Of a stretch of DNA of 5,426 nt, positions 1 through 5,390 are shown piece after piece (the first letter of the stretch is position 1; each line of letters starts with the position of its first letter). The translations under genes were made by a program, and so were the position numbers. The stretch is from positions 1 to 5,426 of the forward strand of contig JAJNDL010000118.1 in the NCBI GenBank assembly GCA_021156385.1, read 5' to 3'. The stretch comes from Moraxellaceae bacterium. Lineage in GTDB: Bacteria > Pseudomonadota > Gammaproteobacteria > Pseudomonadales > Moraxellaceae. The notes below the pieces were generated by a model. It did no database searches. It was not told where the DNA came from and saw only the letters and a program-made list of their open reading frames with translations.

Positions 1-231
1 GCACTCGACCTGCTCATCACCACGAGCAACTCGACAGCGCATCTTGCCGCTGCGACCAACGCGCCAACCTGGGTGATCCTGCCCATGGGCTCGGGCCTGC
101 TCTGGTACTGGGGCTACAAGCCGCAATGTCGCTGGTATCCGCACATCCGCTTGTTCAGGACCCGGGATTCCACCGACTGGACGAATGTCATCGATGAAGT
201 CACATGCGCCCTTAGAGAGAAAATAAAATGA
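1..231 (+). CDS. Glycosyltransferase, GT9-like / TPR-type, C-terminal fragment (5' end outside window)
   Basis: The reading frame is open from base 1 to a TGA at 229-231, giving the last 76 residues of a protein that begins upstream. The visible part starts with DLLITTSNSTAHLAAATNAP followed by a hydrophobic WVILP strand. This resembles the nucleotide-sugar-binding C-terminal half of GT-B glycosyltransferases of the GT9/heptosyltransferase-like kind that often follow TPR repeats (family pattern D-L-[IV]-x-x-x-[ND][ST]-x-A-H-L-A). A later WYPHIRLFR and DWTNVIDEV tail also fits the usual end of those proteins, where a WYP/RLFRQ/DW pattern precedes the last helix. The donor and acceptor cannot be told from this fragment. 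Its stop overlaps the next start in ATGA (228-231), so the two genes are probably translationally coupled and work on the same glycan or glycoprotein. The family call is from remembered patterns; whether TPR repeats are present upstream cannot be seen. Confidence 0.75.
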   Translation, partial: ALDLLITTSNSTAHLAAATNAPTWVILPMGSGLLWYWGYKPQCRWYPHIRLFRTRDSTDWTNVIDEVTCALREKIK

Positions 232-941
232 CAAAAAACAGCTCTTCGCCCCTGATCCGTGTCTTCATCGGCTATGACCGGCGCGCGCCCATCCTGTTCC
301 ATGTGCTCTCGCACAGCATCCTGCAGAATGCCTCGAAACCCGTGGCCATCACGCCGCTCGTGCTGCCGCACTTCGACGATGTGCTGAAACGCGACATCAA
401 CGAGAACCAGTCAACCGAGTTTTCATTCTCCCGCTTCCTGACGCCTTATCTCTCGGGCTTCGAGGGCTGGTCGCTCTTCATCGACAACGACATGGTCTTT
501 CTCGACGACATCGCGAAACTCTGGGAGCTTCGCGATGACCGCTACGCCGTACAGGTCGTGAAGCACACGCATCAGCCGAAGGAAGCCACGAAGTTCCTCG
601 GCGAGAAGCAGACCTCCTACGAGAAAAAGAACTGGTCGAGCGCCATGCTCTTCAACAATGCCCGCTGCCGTGCACTGACTCCGGAGTTCGTCAGCACCGC
701 CTCCGGCCTGCAGTTGCACCAATTCAAGTGGCTGGAGAGCGACGAGGAGATCGGCGAGATTCCGCACCGCTGGAACCACCTCGTCGACTATGACCCGACG
801 ATTCCGCTCGACCAGGTCTCCAACCTGCATTACACGCTCGGCGGCCCCTACTACAGCGCCTACCAGGACTGCGCCTATGCGGATGCCTGGACCGGTGCCC
901 GCGACTCCCTGCTGGTCGTGGAGGAACGCAAGCTGAAATAA
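228..941 (+). CDS. GT-A fold glycosyltransferase, GT8-like (DxD motif)
   Basis: This is a complete 237-residue protein. It opens with RVFIGYDRR, the first beta strand of a nucleotide-sugar-binding GT-A fold. The segment STEFSFSRFLTPYL (62-75) leads into SLFIDNDMVFLDDI (82-95), where D86-N87-D88 is the DxD-type metal/nucleotide-sugar site. NWSSAMLFNN (135-144), WNHLV (182-186) and LHYTLGGPYY (200-209, H201 possibly the C-terminal metal ligand) follow in the order seen in GT8-like bacterial transferases. It has no signal peptide or membrane segment, so it should act in the cytoplasm. The start at 228 overlaps the preceding stop (ATGA), and only a weak purine run (AGAGAGA, 214-220) precedes it, consistent with translational coupling. 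Together with the upstream glycosyltransferase it probably builds a surface glycan or decorates a protein. The sugar and acceptor are unknown. It shows no functional tie to the lipid genes downstream, from which a terminator separates it. Confidence 0.85.
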   Translation: MTKNSSSPLIRVFIGYDRRAPILFHVLSHSILQNASKPVAITPLVLPHFDDVLKRDINENQSTEFSFSRFLTPYLSGFEGWSLFIDNDMVFLDDIAKLWELRDDRYAVQVVKHTHQPKEATKFLGEKQTSYEKKNWSSAMLFNNARCRALTPEFVSTASGLQLHQFKWLESDEEIGEIPHRWNHLVDYDPTIPLDQVSNLHYTLGGPYYSAYQDCAYADAWTGARDSLLVVEERKLK

Positions 942-947
942 GGCATG

Positions 948-969
948 TGCCCGCCGCAATGCGCGGGCA
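948..969. other. Small GC-rich hairpin after the glycosyltransferase gene
   Basis: TGCCCGC (948-954) pairs perfectly with GCGGGCA (963-969) around an 8-base loop, seven bases after the glycosyltransferase stop. No T run follows it, so it is not an intrinsic terminator on its own. It could stabilise the 3' end of the transcript ahead of the stronger hairpin at 978-1011. Confidence 0.4.
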
Positions 970-977
970 GCATCCGA

Positions 978-1011
978 AAGAAAATGGCGGCCCGAGGGCC
1001 GCCATTTTCTT
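978..1011. terminator. Bidirectional intrinsic terminator between convergent genes
   Basis: This is a perfect inverted repeat: an A-rich start, then ATGGCGGCCC, mirrored by GGGCCGCCAT and a T-rich end. It gives a stem of about 15 bp closing on a short CGAG loop. The A tract on the left and T tract on the right make it symmetrical, so it can work in both directions. It sits 37 bases after the plus-strand glycosyltransferase stop and 16 bases beyond the minus-strand TetR stop, exactly between two convergent genes. Confidence 0.85.
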
Positions 1012-1026
1012 GGATCCGCTCCAGGC

Positions 1027-1704
1027 CTAGGCCTTGCTTCCCCCGGTCTTCCATTGGCTCACGCCCAGGAAGATGACGCGCAGCTGTCGCGCCACCAGAT
1101 CGATCATCAGGGCTTCTTCCTCCGGATGGCCGGCCGGCAGGGCCAGGATCTGGTCGGTGGCCATCACCATATTGTTGACCACGAGCTGGGCAATCATCTG
1201 CAGGTCGCTGCTGGTCACGCTGCGCTCGGGGACGAGCAGGGCGAGGTCGGTGGCGAGTTCGCTGACAAAGAAGCGGAGCTCATTGCGGATGGCGAGACGG
1301 GTCGTGGTCGCCCCGGAGAAGAACTCGCGGATCGCGAAGCGGAAATAGCGGTGCTGCTCGCGCACATAGCGCACATAAATCGACACCGAGCTGCGAATGA
1401 GCTGCTCCGTCGGCAGTGGCTTGCTGCGCAGGTCGCGCATCTCGGCGCGCAGGGCGCGGAAGGACTCGTCGACCAGCTCCAGGCCCAGGCTGTCCATGCC
1501 GCGGAAGTGCCGGTAGAAAGCAGCCGGCACCACCCCGGCCGCCTTGGTCACCTCGCGCAGGCTGAGACTGGAGAAGGTGCGGTCCTCTCCGAGCAGGTCG
1601 AGCGCCGCCTCAATCAGGGCCTGACGGGTCCGGGAGCGCCGGGCCTCATGGCCGCCTTCCTCGCCTTCACCTGCCTCTTTCCCCTTTTTCTTGTAAACAG
1701 CCAT
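1027..1704 (-). CDS. desT: TetR-family transcriptional repressor of unsaturated fatty acid synthesis, DesT/FabR-like
   Basis: This 225-residue protein has an N-terminal TetR DNA-binding domain. Helix 1 (about 25-40, TRQALIEAALDLL) is followed by the helix-turn-helix SLSLREVTKAAGVVPAAFYRHF (46-67 region), with GVVPAAFYRHF as the recognition helix. The VVPAAFYRHF pattern and the following RGMDSLGLELVDESFRALR are typical of the DesT/FabR branch rather than generic TetR drug regulators. The C-terminal half is an all-helical ligand and dimerisation domain. In Pseudomonas aeruginosa, DesT binds acyl-CoAs and represses the divergent desCB operon and fabAB according to the saturated/unsaturated ratio (known biology). 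The same role is inferred here from the divergent desC-desB genes and the twin operators between them. The first ~20 residues form a charged, glycine-rich tail of K and E. No other in-frame Met occurs before residue 70, which supports this start, although the Shine-Dalgarno is poor (GGGA about 7 bases upstream). Confidence 0.87.
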   Translation of the reverse strand: MAVYKKKGKEAGEGEEGGHEARRSRTRQALIEAALDLLGEDRTFSSLSLREVTKAAGVVPAAFYRHFRGMDSLGLELVDESFRALRAEMRDLRSKPLPTEQLIRSSVSIYVRYVREQHRYFRFAIREFFSGATTTRLAIRNELRFFVSELATDLALLVPERSVTSSDLQMIAQLVVNNMVMATDQILALPAGHPEEEALMIDLVARQLRVIFLGVSQWKTGGSKA

Positions 1705-1721
1705 TCAAACGTCCCAGACAG

Positions 1722-1728
1722 GTGAACA
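1722..1728. promoter_or_regulatory. Isolated operator-like half-site near the desT start
   Basis: GTGAACA occurs here, identical to the left arm of both full dyads upstream of desC, but the expected TGTTCAC partner after two bases is absent (CAAGTCG instead). It lies within the minimal GGTG-AA-CACC palindrome (1721-1730) and about 18-24 bases upstream of the desT start codon, within the probable desT leader. It may be a weak autoregulatory contact or chance. Confidence 0.3.
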
Positions 1729-1793
1729 CCCAAGTCGCGAAAACACAATTTAAACCATTTGAAAAACAATGACATACCCACTCATCAGAAAAA

Positions 1794-1813
1794 TAGTGAA
1801 CAGTTGTTGACTA
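1794..1813. promoter_or_regulatory. Operator 1: DesT-like dyad over the -35 box
   Basis: TAGTGAACA-GT-TGTTGACTA is an inverted repeat with 8 of 9 base pairs matching across a 2-base centre. The core GTGAACA-N2-TGTTGAC matches operator 2 except for one base in the right arm. The right half supplies the TTGACT -35 element of the desC promoter, so repressor bound here would compete with RNA polymerase. The form fits, as I remember it, the DesT/FabR type of palindrome; that comparison was not checked against a motif library. Confidence 0.8.
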
Positions 1814-1835
1814 AAATTCCGAGAGAGGCTTTCAT
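1807..1835 (+). promoter_or_regulatory. Sigma70-type promoter of the desC-desB operon
   Basis: TTGACT (1807-1812, 5 of 6 to the -35 consensus) is followed after exactly 17 bases by TTTCAT (1830-1835, 4 of 6 to the -10 consensus). The predicted start is near 1842, giving a leader of about 45 bases before the desC ATG. The A/T-rich stretch 1740-1795 upstream could act as an UP element. Operator 1 overlaps the -35 and operator 2 overlaps the end of the -10 and the start point. Confidence 0.65.
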
Positions 1836-1852
1836 GTGAACACTTGTTCACA
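1835..1852. promoter_or_regulatory. Operator 2: perfect DesT-like dyad at the transcription start
   Basis: TGTGAACA-CT-TGTTCACA is a perfect 8-bp inverted repeat around a 2-base centre, with the same spacing and arms as operator 1. Its centre (between 1843 and 1844) is exactly 40 bp from that of operator 1, close to four helical turns, so two repressor dimers would sit on nearly the same face of the DNA. It covers the predicted start point (about +2), where a bound repressor would block open-complex formation. Confidence 0.82.
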
Positions 1853-1887
1853 AGGCGTTCCGAACCCGAACGCAAGGAGCCTCAGCG

Positions 1888-2967
1888 ATGCTGAACCTCA
1901 TCGATACCGCGCTCAAGAGCCCTCTCGCTCGCATCCTCACTTGGCCGCACAGCCCGGAGAGCTATCTCGAGTTCCTGGCTCCGGAAGTCGGCGGCAAGGC
2001 CATCAAGGCGACCGTGAAAAGCGTCCGCCAGGAGACCAACCGCGCCGTCTCCCTGGTGCTGCAGCCCAACCATCGCTGGAAAGGTCACGTCCCGGGACAG
2101 TACGTCAGCCTGACCGTCAGTCTCAACGGCCGCCGCCACACCCGCTGCTTCACCGTCTCCGGGGAAGAGCAGGGCTGCCCGGTGGTTACCATCCAGTCCC
2201 ATGACGGCGGCGTGGTATCCAACTGGGCCAATGAGTCCGTCTGGGTCGGTGACAGCGTGGAAATCAGCGCCCCGGCCGGCGACTTCATCCTCCCGGCCAA
2301 GCGTCCCGAGCGTTTCCTGCTCATCGCCGGCGGCAGCGGCATCACGCCGGTCCGCGCGCTGCTGGACCAGCTCGTGGCCGAGGATTATGCCGGTCAGGTG
2401 GACGTTCTTTATTACGTGCCCAGCCGGAAGGACGCGATTTTCCTCGCCCATCTCACCGCTGTCACGCAGACGAACCGGAATATGCGCCTGCACCTGGTCG
2501 AAACCCGCAACAGTCACGCAGCGCTGCGCGGCCATTTCACGGCCGGTCACCTGGAGGCCATCGGTGCCGAACTGGGCACCAGTGCAGCGTATGTCTGCGG
2601 CCCGGCGGCGCTGATCGAGGCCGTGGAGCAGCACTGGCTGGGCGCTGGTGTTGCCGATCGCCTGACGCTGGAGCGCTTCCAGGCCGTGAAGGCCCCGGTA
2701 GCCACCAGCGCCGATGCCGTACCGGTCGAGTTCCGCGACAGCGGCGTCACCACGACGGCTCCCGGCCGCACCCTGCTGGATGCCGCCGAAGGTGCCGGCC
2801 TCACGCCCACCAGCGGCTGCCGTCAGGGCATCTGCCGCACCTGCACCTGCCGCAAGCTCGCGGGCAAGGTGCGTGATATCCGCACCGGCGAAATCTCCGG
2901 TGACGGCGAAGAAGACATCGCGATCTGCGTCACCGTCCCCGTCACGCCCGTGACGCTGGACCTTTGA
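1888..2967 (+). CDS. desC: Flavin / [2Fe-2S] oxidoreductase, electron donor to the desaturase (DesC-like)
   Basis: This 359-residue enzyme is expected to carry electrons from NAD(P)H to the membrane desaturase. After an N-terminal leader (1-38), an FAD-binding beta barrel contains RCFTVS (86-91), the R-x-[FY]-[ST] flavin motif. The nucleotide-binding domain has AGGSGITPVRALL (147-159) and YVCGPA (235-240). The C-terminal domain is a plant-type ferredoxin with C311-x4-C316-x2-C319 and the fourth ligand C347 in AICVTVP; an additional C321 follows directly. This FNR-plus-ferredoxin order matches P. aeruginosa PA4889 (DesC) and the Mycobacterium tuberculosis Rv3230c partner of DesA3. A strong AAGGAG (1874-1879) lies 8 bases before the ATG. 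Only 40 bp separate it from the desaturase gene, so one transcript is likely, controlled by the twin-operator promoter. No membrane segment is evident, so it probably works at the cytoplasmic face. NADH versus NADPH preference cannot be judged. Confidence 0.9.
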   Translation: MLNLIDTALKSPLARILTWPHSPESYLEFLAPEVGGKAIKATVKSVRQETNRAVSLVLQPNHRWKGHVPGQYVSLTVSLNGRRHTRCFTVSGEEQGCPVVTIQSHDGGVVSNWANESVWVGDSVEISAPAGDFILPAKRPERFLLIAGGSGITPVRALLDQLVAEDYAGQVDVLYYVPSRKDAIFLAHLTAVTQTNRNMRLHLVETRNSHAALRGHFTAGHLEAIGAELGTSAAYVCGPAALIEAVEQHWLGAGVADRLTLERFQAVKAPVATSADAVPVEFRDSGVTTTAPGRTLLDAAEGAGLTPTSGCRQGICRTCTCRKLAGKVRDIRTGEISGDGEEDIAICVTVPVTPVTLDL

Positions 2968-3007
2968 TCGCTACGCCAATTGTTTAGGGAATAAAGGAGT
3001 ACCTGAC

Positions 3008-4129
3008 ATGAGCAACCTCAGCATCCACAACAAGATTTCCGGCGTCATCGGCCGCAGGCTCACCAAGGAACAGGTGGAAGCCTTCGGCGCCGAGATCGAC
3101 GCCCTTCGTGCCCGCATTACCGCCGACCTCGGCGAGAAAGACGTGCAGTACATCAAGAGCATCATCCGTCTGCAGCGCCGCCTCGAGATCGGCGGCCGTG
3201 CCGCGATCTACGCCGGCATCGTGAATCCGCTGGCCTGGGCCGTCGGCGTCGGCGCACTGGGTGCCGCCAAGATCCTCGACAACATGGAAATCGGCCACAA
3301 CATCATGCACGGCCAGTTCGACTGGACCAACGACCCGGAGCTGCGCGGCAAGAAGTTCGAATGGGATACCGTGTGCCCGGGCGACCAGTGGCGCCACTCG
3401 CACAACTACATGCACCACACCTTCACCAACATCGTCGGCAAGGACCGTGATGTCGGCTACGGCATCCTGCGCATGGCCGATGAGCAGCCCTGGCACCCCG
3501 GCTATCTGCTGAACCCCGTCTATGCCTTCCTGCTGGCGGTTTTCTTTCAGTGGGGCGTGGGCGTGCACGATCTGGAGCTGGCCGACCTCTCCCGCGGCAA
3601 GTGGAAATGGAGCGAGAAGAAAGACATGGCCAAGGCCTTCCTGAAGAAGGCCCGCAAGCAGGTGCTGAAGGACTACGTCGTCTTCCCGGCACTGGCCGGC
3701 CCCTTCTTCCTGCCCGTGCTGGCCGGCAATGTCGTGGCCAACCTCATCCGCAACCTCTGGACCTTCCTGATCATCTTCTGCGGCCATTTCACCGAAGGCG
3801 TCGAGATGTTCACGGAAGAAGAGTGCGAAAACGAAACCAAGCCAGAGTGGTATATCCGTCAGCTGCTGGGCTCCAGCAACATCGAAGGCGGCAAGTGGTT
3901 CCACATCATGTCCGGCAACCTGAGCCACCAGATCGAGCACCACATGTTCCCGGACATCCCTGCCAACCGTTATGCGGAGATGGCCGTGGAAGTGCAGGCC
4001 ATCTGTGAGAAGTATGGACTCCCGTACAACACTGGCTCGTTAGGCAAACAGTTTGGCACGGTGGTCAAGCGTATCTTCCGCCTATCATTGCCGACCTTCA
4101 GCAAGTCGCAGGAAAGTGCCCTGGTGTGA
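3008..4129 (+). CDS. desB: Membrane acyl-CoA desaturase (DesB-like), first copy
   Basis: This 373-residue integral membrane di-iron enzyme carries all three histidine boxes: GHNIMH (H97-x3-H101), HSHNYMHH (H132-x3-H136-H137, with H130 nearby) and HQIEHH (H307-x3-H311-H312), plus a likely extra ligand H260 in FCGHF. Hydrophobic stretches lie at about 66-90, 168-186 and 224-258, leaving the boxes on the cytoplasmic side. The family (COG3239-like) includes P. aeruginosa DesB, an acyl-CoA Delta9 desaturase, and M. tuberculosis DesA3. Position specificity here is inferred from gene order, not from residues. AAAGGAGT (2993-3000) ends 7 bases before the ATG, and the gene follows desC after 40 bp, so donor and desaturase are co-expressed. 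A hairpin terminator lies just after the stop. The second desaturase downstream is a clear paralogue. Confidence 0.9.
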   Translation: MSNLSIHNKISGVIGRRLTKEQVEAFGAEIDALRARITADLGEKDVQYIKSIIRLQRRLEIGGRAAIYAGIVNPLAWAVGVGALGAAKILDNMEIGHNIMHGQFDWTNDPELRGKKFEWDTVCPGDQWRHSHNYMHHTFTNIVGKDRDVGYGILRMADEQPWHPGYLLNPVYAFLLAVFFQWGVGVHDLELADLSRGKWKWSEKKDMAKAFLKKARKQVLKDYVVFPALAGPFFLPVLAGNVVANLIRNLWTFLIIFCGHFTEGVEMFTEEECENETKPEWYIRQLLGSSNIEGGKWFHIMSGNLSHQIEHHMFPDIPANRYAEMAVEVQAICEKYGLPYNTGSLGKQFGTVVKRIFRLSLPTFSKSQESALV

Positions 4130-4145
4130 ACCACCGCACCTTCCG

Positions 4146-4175
4146 AAACGCGCCCTGATGGGCGCGTTTTCATTT
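4146..4175 (+). terminator. Intrinsic-terminator-like hairpin between the two desaturases
   Basis: AAACGCGCCC (4146-4155) and GGGCGCGTTT (4160-4169) form a perfect 10-bp stem with a TGAT tetraloop, followed by a further T, then CATTT. It lies 16 bases after the desB stop and only 26 bases before the next gene's ribosome-binding site. The U tract is interrupted, so termination is probably partial; some transcripts would continue into the second desaturase. Confidence 0.72.
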
Positions 4176-4195
4176 GCGGCCAGCCAAAAACAAAA

Positions 4196-4201
4196 AAGAG
4201 G
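4196..4201 (+). promoter_or_regulatory. Ribosome-binding site fixing the start of the second desaturase
   Basis: AAGAGG lies 7 bases before the ATG at 4209. The frame is open further upstream to an ATG at 4053, but that longer form would overlap the end of desB, run through the terminator hairpin, and add 52 residues unlike any desaturase N-terminus. The site therefore decides for 4209. Confidence 0.75.
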
Positions 4202-4208
4202 CCTGGAA

Positions 4209-5351
4209 ATGACTGAATCCGCCACGCTTGCCACAGCTCCCTCCGTCGCCGCTCCGCGCCAGGCAACCGGCCGCCACCTCAGCCCCGAGGGCTATGCCGC
4301 TTTCGGTGCAGCGCTCGACGCCATCCGTGCGCGCGTCACTGCCGATATCGGCGAACGCGACCTGCGTTATATCCGCCGAATGATCCGCTTCCAGCGCACC
4401 GCCGAGATCGGCGGCCGCCTTGCCCTGTTCGCACTGTTGCTTGGCTTCAGTCCGATTGTCTTTGGACTCGGTGTCCTGCTGCTCGCTCTTTCCAAGATCC
4501 TCAACAACATGGAAATCGGGCATAACGTCATGCATGGCCAGTACAACTGGACGAACGATCCGAAACTGCGTGGCAAGGATTTCGAGTGGGACAGCGCCTG
4601 CCCGGCGGACCAGTGGCGCCACTCGCACAATTATGTGCACCACAACTTCACCAACATCCTCGGCAAGGACCGCGACATCGGTTACGGCATCCTGCGCATG
4701 GCCGACGAGCAGCCCTGGAAACCTAAGCATCTGTTCCAGCCGTTTCGTGCCGTGCTCATGGCCCTGATCTTCGAATGGGGTGTCGCCATGCACGACCTGG
4801 AGATGGATCGCCTGCGCGCCAAGGAGATTTCCTGGCAGTCCGTCCGCGAGCGTTTCTGGCAGTCCATACGCAAGATGGGCCGTCAGGGCCTGAAGGATTA
4901 CGTGATCTTCCCGCTGCTTGCCTTTCCGATTTTCGGCACGGTGCTGCTGGGCAACTTTCTCGCCAACATCATCCGCAATGTCTGGGCCTTCGTGATCATT
5001 TTTTGCGGGCATTTCACCACTGACGTGGTGATGTTCACCGAAGAGGAAACCGCAAACGAAACCCGCGGTGAGTGGTACGTGCGCCAGCTGCTCGGCTCCA
5101 GCAACATCCGTGGCCCGCGCTGGTTCTATGTGCTGTCCGGCCACCTGAGCCACCAGATCGAGCATCACCTCTTCCCGAACATGCCGGCGCACCGCTACCA
5201 GGAAATCCAGCCTGAAGTGGAGGCGCTCTGTCGCCAGTACGGACTGCCCTATCACACTGGCTCGCTGAGCAGGCAGTTCAGTGAGGTGGTGATGCGCATC
5301 CTGCGCCTGTCGCTGCCGTCCCGCGGAAACATGCACACCGCCAATGCCTGA
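4209..5351 (+). CDS. Membrane acyl-CoA desaturase, second tandem copy
   Basis: This 380-residue paralogue of the preceding gene has the boxes GHNVMH (H105-x3-H109), HSHNYVHH (H140-x3-H144-H145), HQIEHH (H315-x3-H319-H320) and FCGHF (H268). All presumed iron ligands are kept, so it should be active. Alignment with the first copy is gapless from box 1 to box 3 (about 145 of 225 residues identical by hand count, 64%). It has an Ala/Thr-rich N-terminus longer by about six residues and a two-residue insertion in the first membrane region. Differences cluster at residues 199-226, and the usual N before LSHQIEHH is H312. It probably takes electrons from the same DesC-like protein, since no second donor is nearby. 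A terminator-like hairpin and the lack of a visible operator upstream suggest expression by read-through or an unrecognised promoter. Substrate or position specificity may differ from the first copy, but the sequence alone does not show this. Confidence 0.87.
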   Translation: MTESATLATAPSVAAPRQATGRHLSPEGYAAFGAALDAIRARVTADIGERDLRYIRRMIRFQRTAEIGGRLALFALLLGFSPIVFGLGVLLLALSKILNNMEIGHNVMHGQYNWTNDPKLRGKDFEWDSACPADQWRHSHNYVHHNFTNILGKDRDIGYGILRMADEQPWKPKHLFQPFRAVLMALIFEWGVAMHDLEMDRLRAKEISWQSVRERFWQSIRKMGRQGLKDYVIFPLLAFPIFGTVLLGNFLANIIRNVWAFVIIFCGHFTTDVVMFTEEETANETRGEWYVRQLLGSSNIRGPRWFYVLSGHLSHQIEHHLFPNMPAHRYQEIQPEVEALCRQYGLPYHTGSLSRQFSEVVMRILRLSLPSRGNMHTANA

Positions 5352-5386
5352 GCCAGGCACCGTGCCTGGCTGCCGGCCGAGCCGGC
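5351..5386. other. Two tandem GC-rich hairpins at the end of the operon
   Basis: AGCCAGGC (5351-5358) pairs with GCCTGGCT (5364-5371), the first base of the stem being the last base of the stop codon. The self-complementary GCCGGC then appears twice (about 5372-5377 and 5381-5386), able to form a second stem with a CGA loop. Neither is followed by T residues. They precede the true terminator and may protect the mRNA 3' end. Confidence 0.45.
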
Positions 5387-5390
5387 CAAG

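Larger units (their letters stand above)
1705..1887. promoter_or_regulatory. Divergent desT / desC-desB regulatory region
   Basis: This 183-bp gap separates two divergently transcribed genes. Its middle part (about 1738-1820) is strikingly A/T-rich against GC-rich flanks, as expected for promoter DNA. It contains a clear plus-strand promoter (1807-1835), two repressor-like dyads (1794-1813 and 1835-1852), an isolated matching half-site close to the regulator gene (1722-1728) and the desC ribosome-binding site (AAGGAG, 1874-1879). For the minus-strand desT promoter I can offer only a weak candidate. TTCACT, read on the minus strand from 1800 to 1795, could be a -35, with TATGTC about 18 bases further, near 1771-1776, as a poor -10. 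If real, operator 1 would also control desT itself. Confidence 0.75.

Noticed and set aside
1023..1034. The perfect 12-bp palindrome AGGCCTAGGCCT over the TetR stop codon
   Set aside because: It is a doubled AGGCCT with no T tail and no second copy in the window, so it is probably chance in GC-rich DNA.
1054..1725. A 223-codon plus-strand open frame opposite the TetR gene
   Set aside because: It has a Q/H/A-rich composition with no domain, and the minus-strand frame is a clear TetR regulator.
1836..2204. A 122-codon open frame starting with GTG inside operator 2
   Set aside because: It overlaps desC out of frame, is rich in P, R and S as shadow frames are, and starts within the repressor dyad with no ribosome-binding site.
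2818..2850. An additional cysteine (C321) right after the third [2Fe-2S] ligand in the DesC-like protein
   Set aside because: The four standard ligands are all present, and I recall similar CxC endings in other members of this family, so it is unlikely to signify a different cluster type.
2984..3943. A 319-codon minus-strand open frame opposite desB
   Set aside because: It has the same kind of composition as the antisense frame over the second desaturase because the two genes are paralogues. That similarity is inherited from the sense strand and is not evidence for a real antisense gene.
4053..4208. A 52-residue N-terminal extension of the second desaturase
   Set aside because: It would overlap desB and cross the hairpin at 4146-4169. 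A proper ribosome-binding site precedes the ATG at 4209, and the shorter protein matches the paralogue's length.
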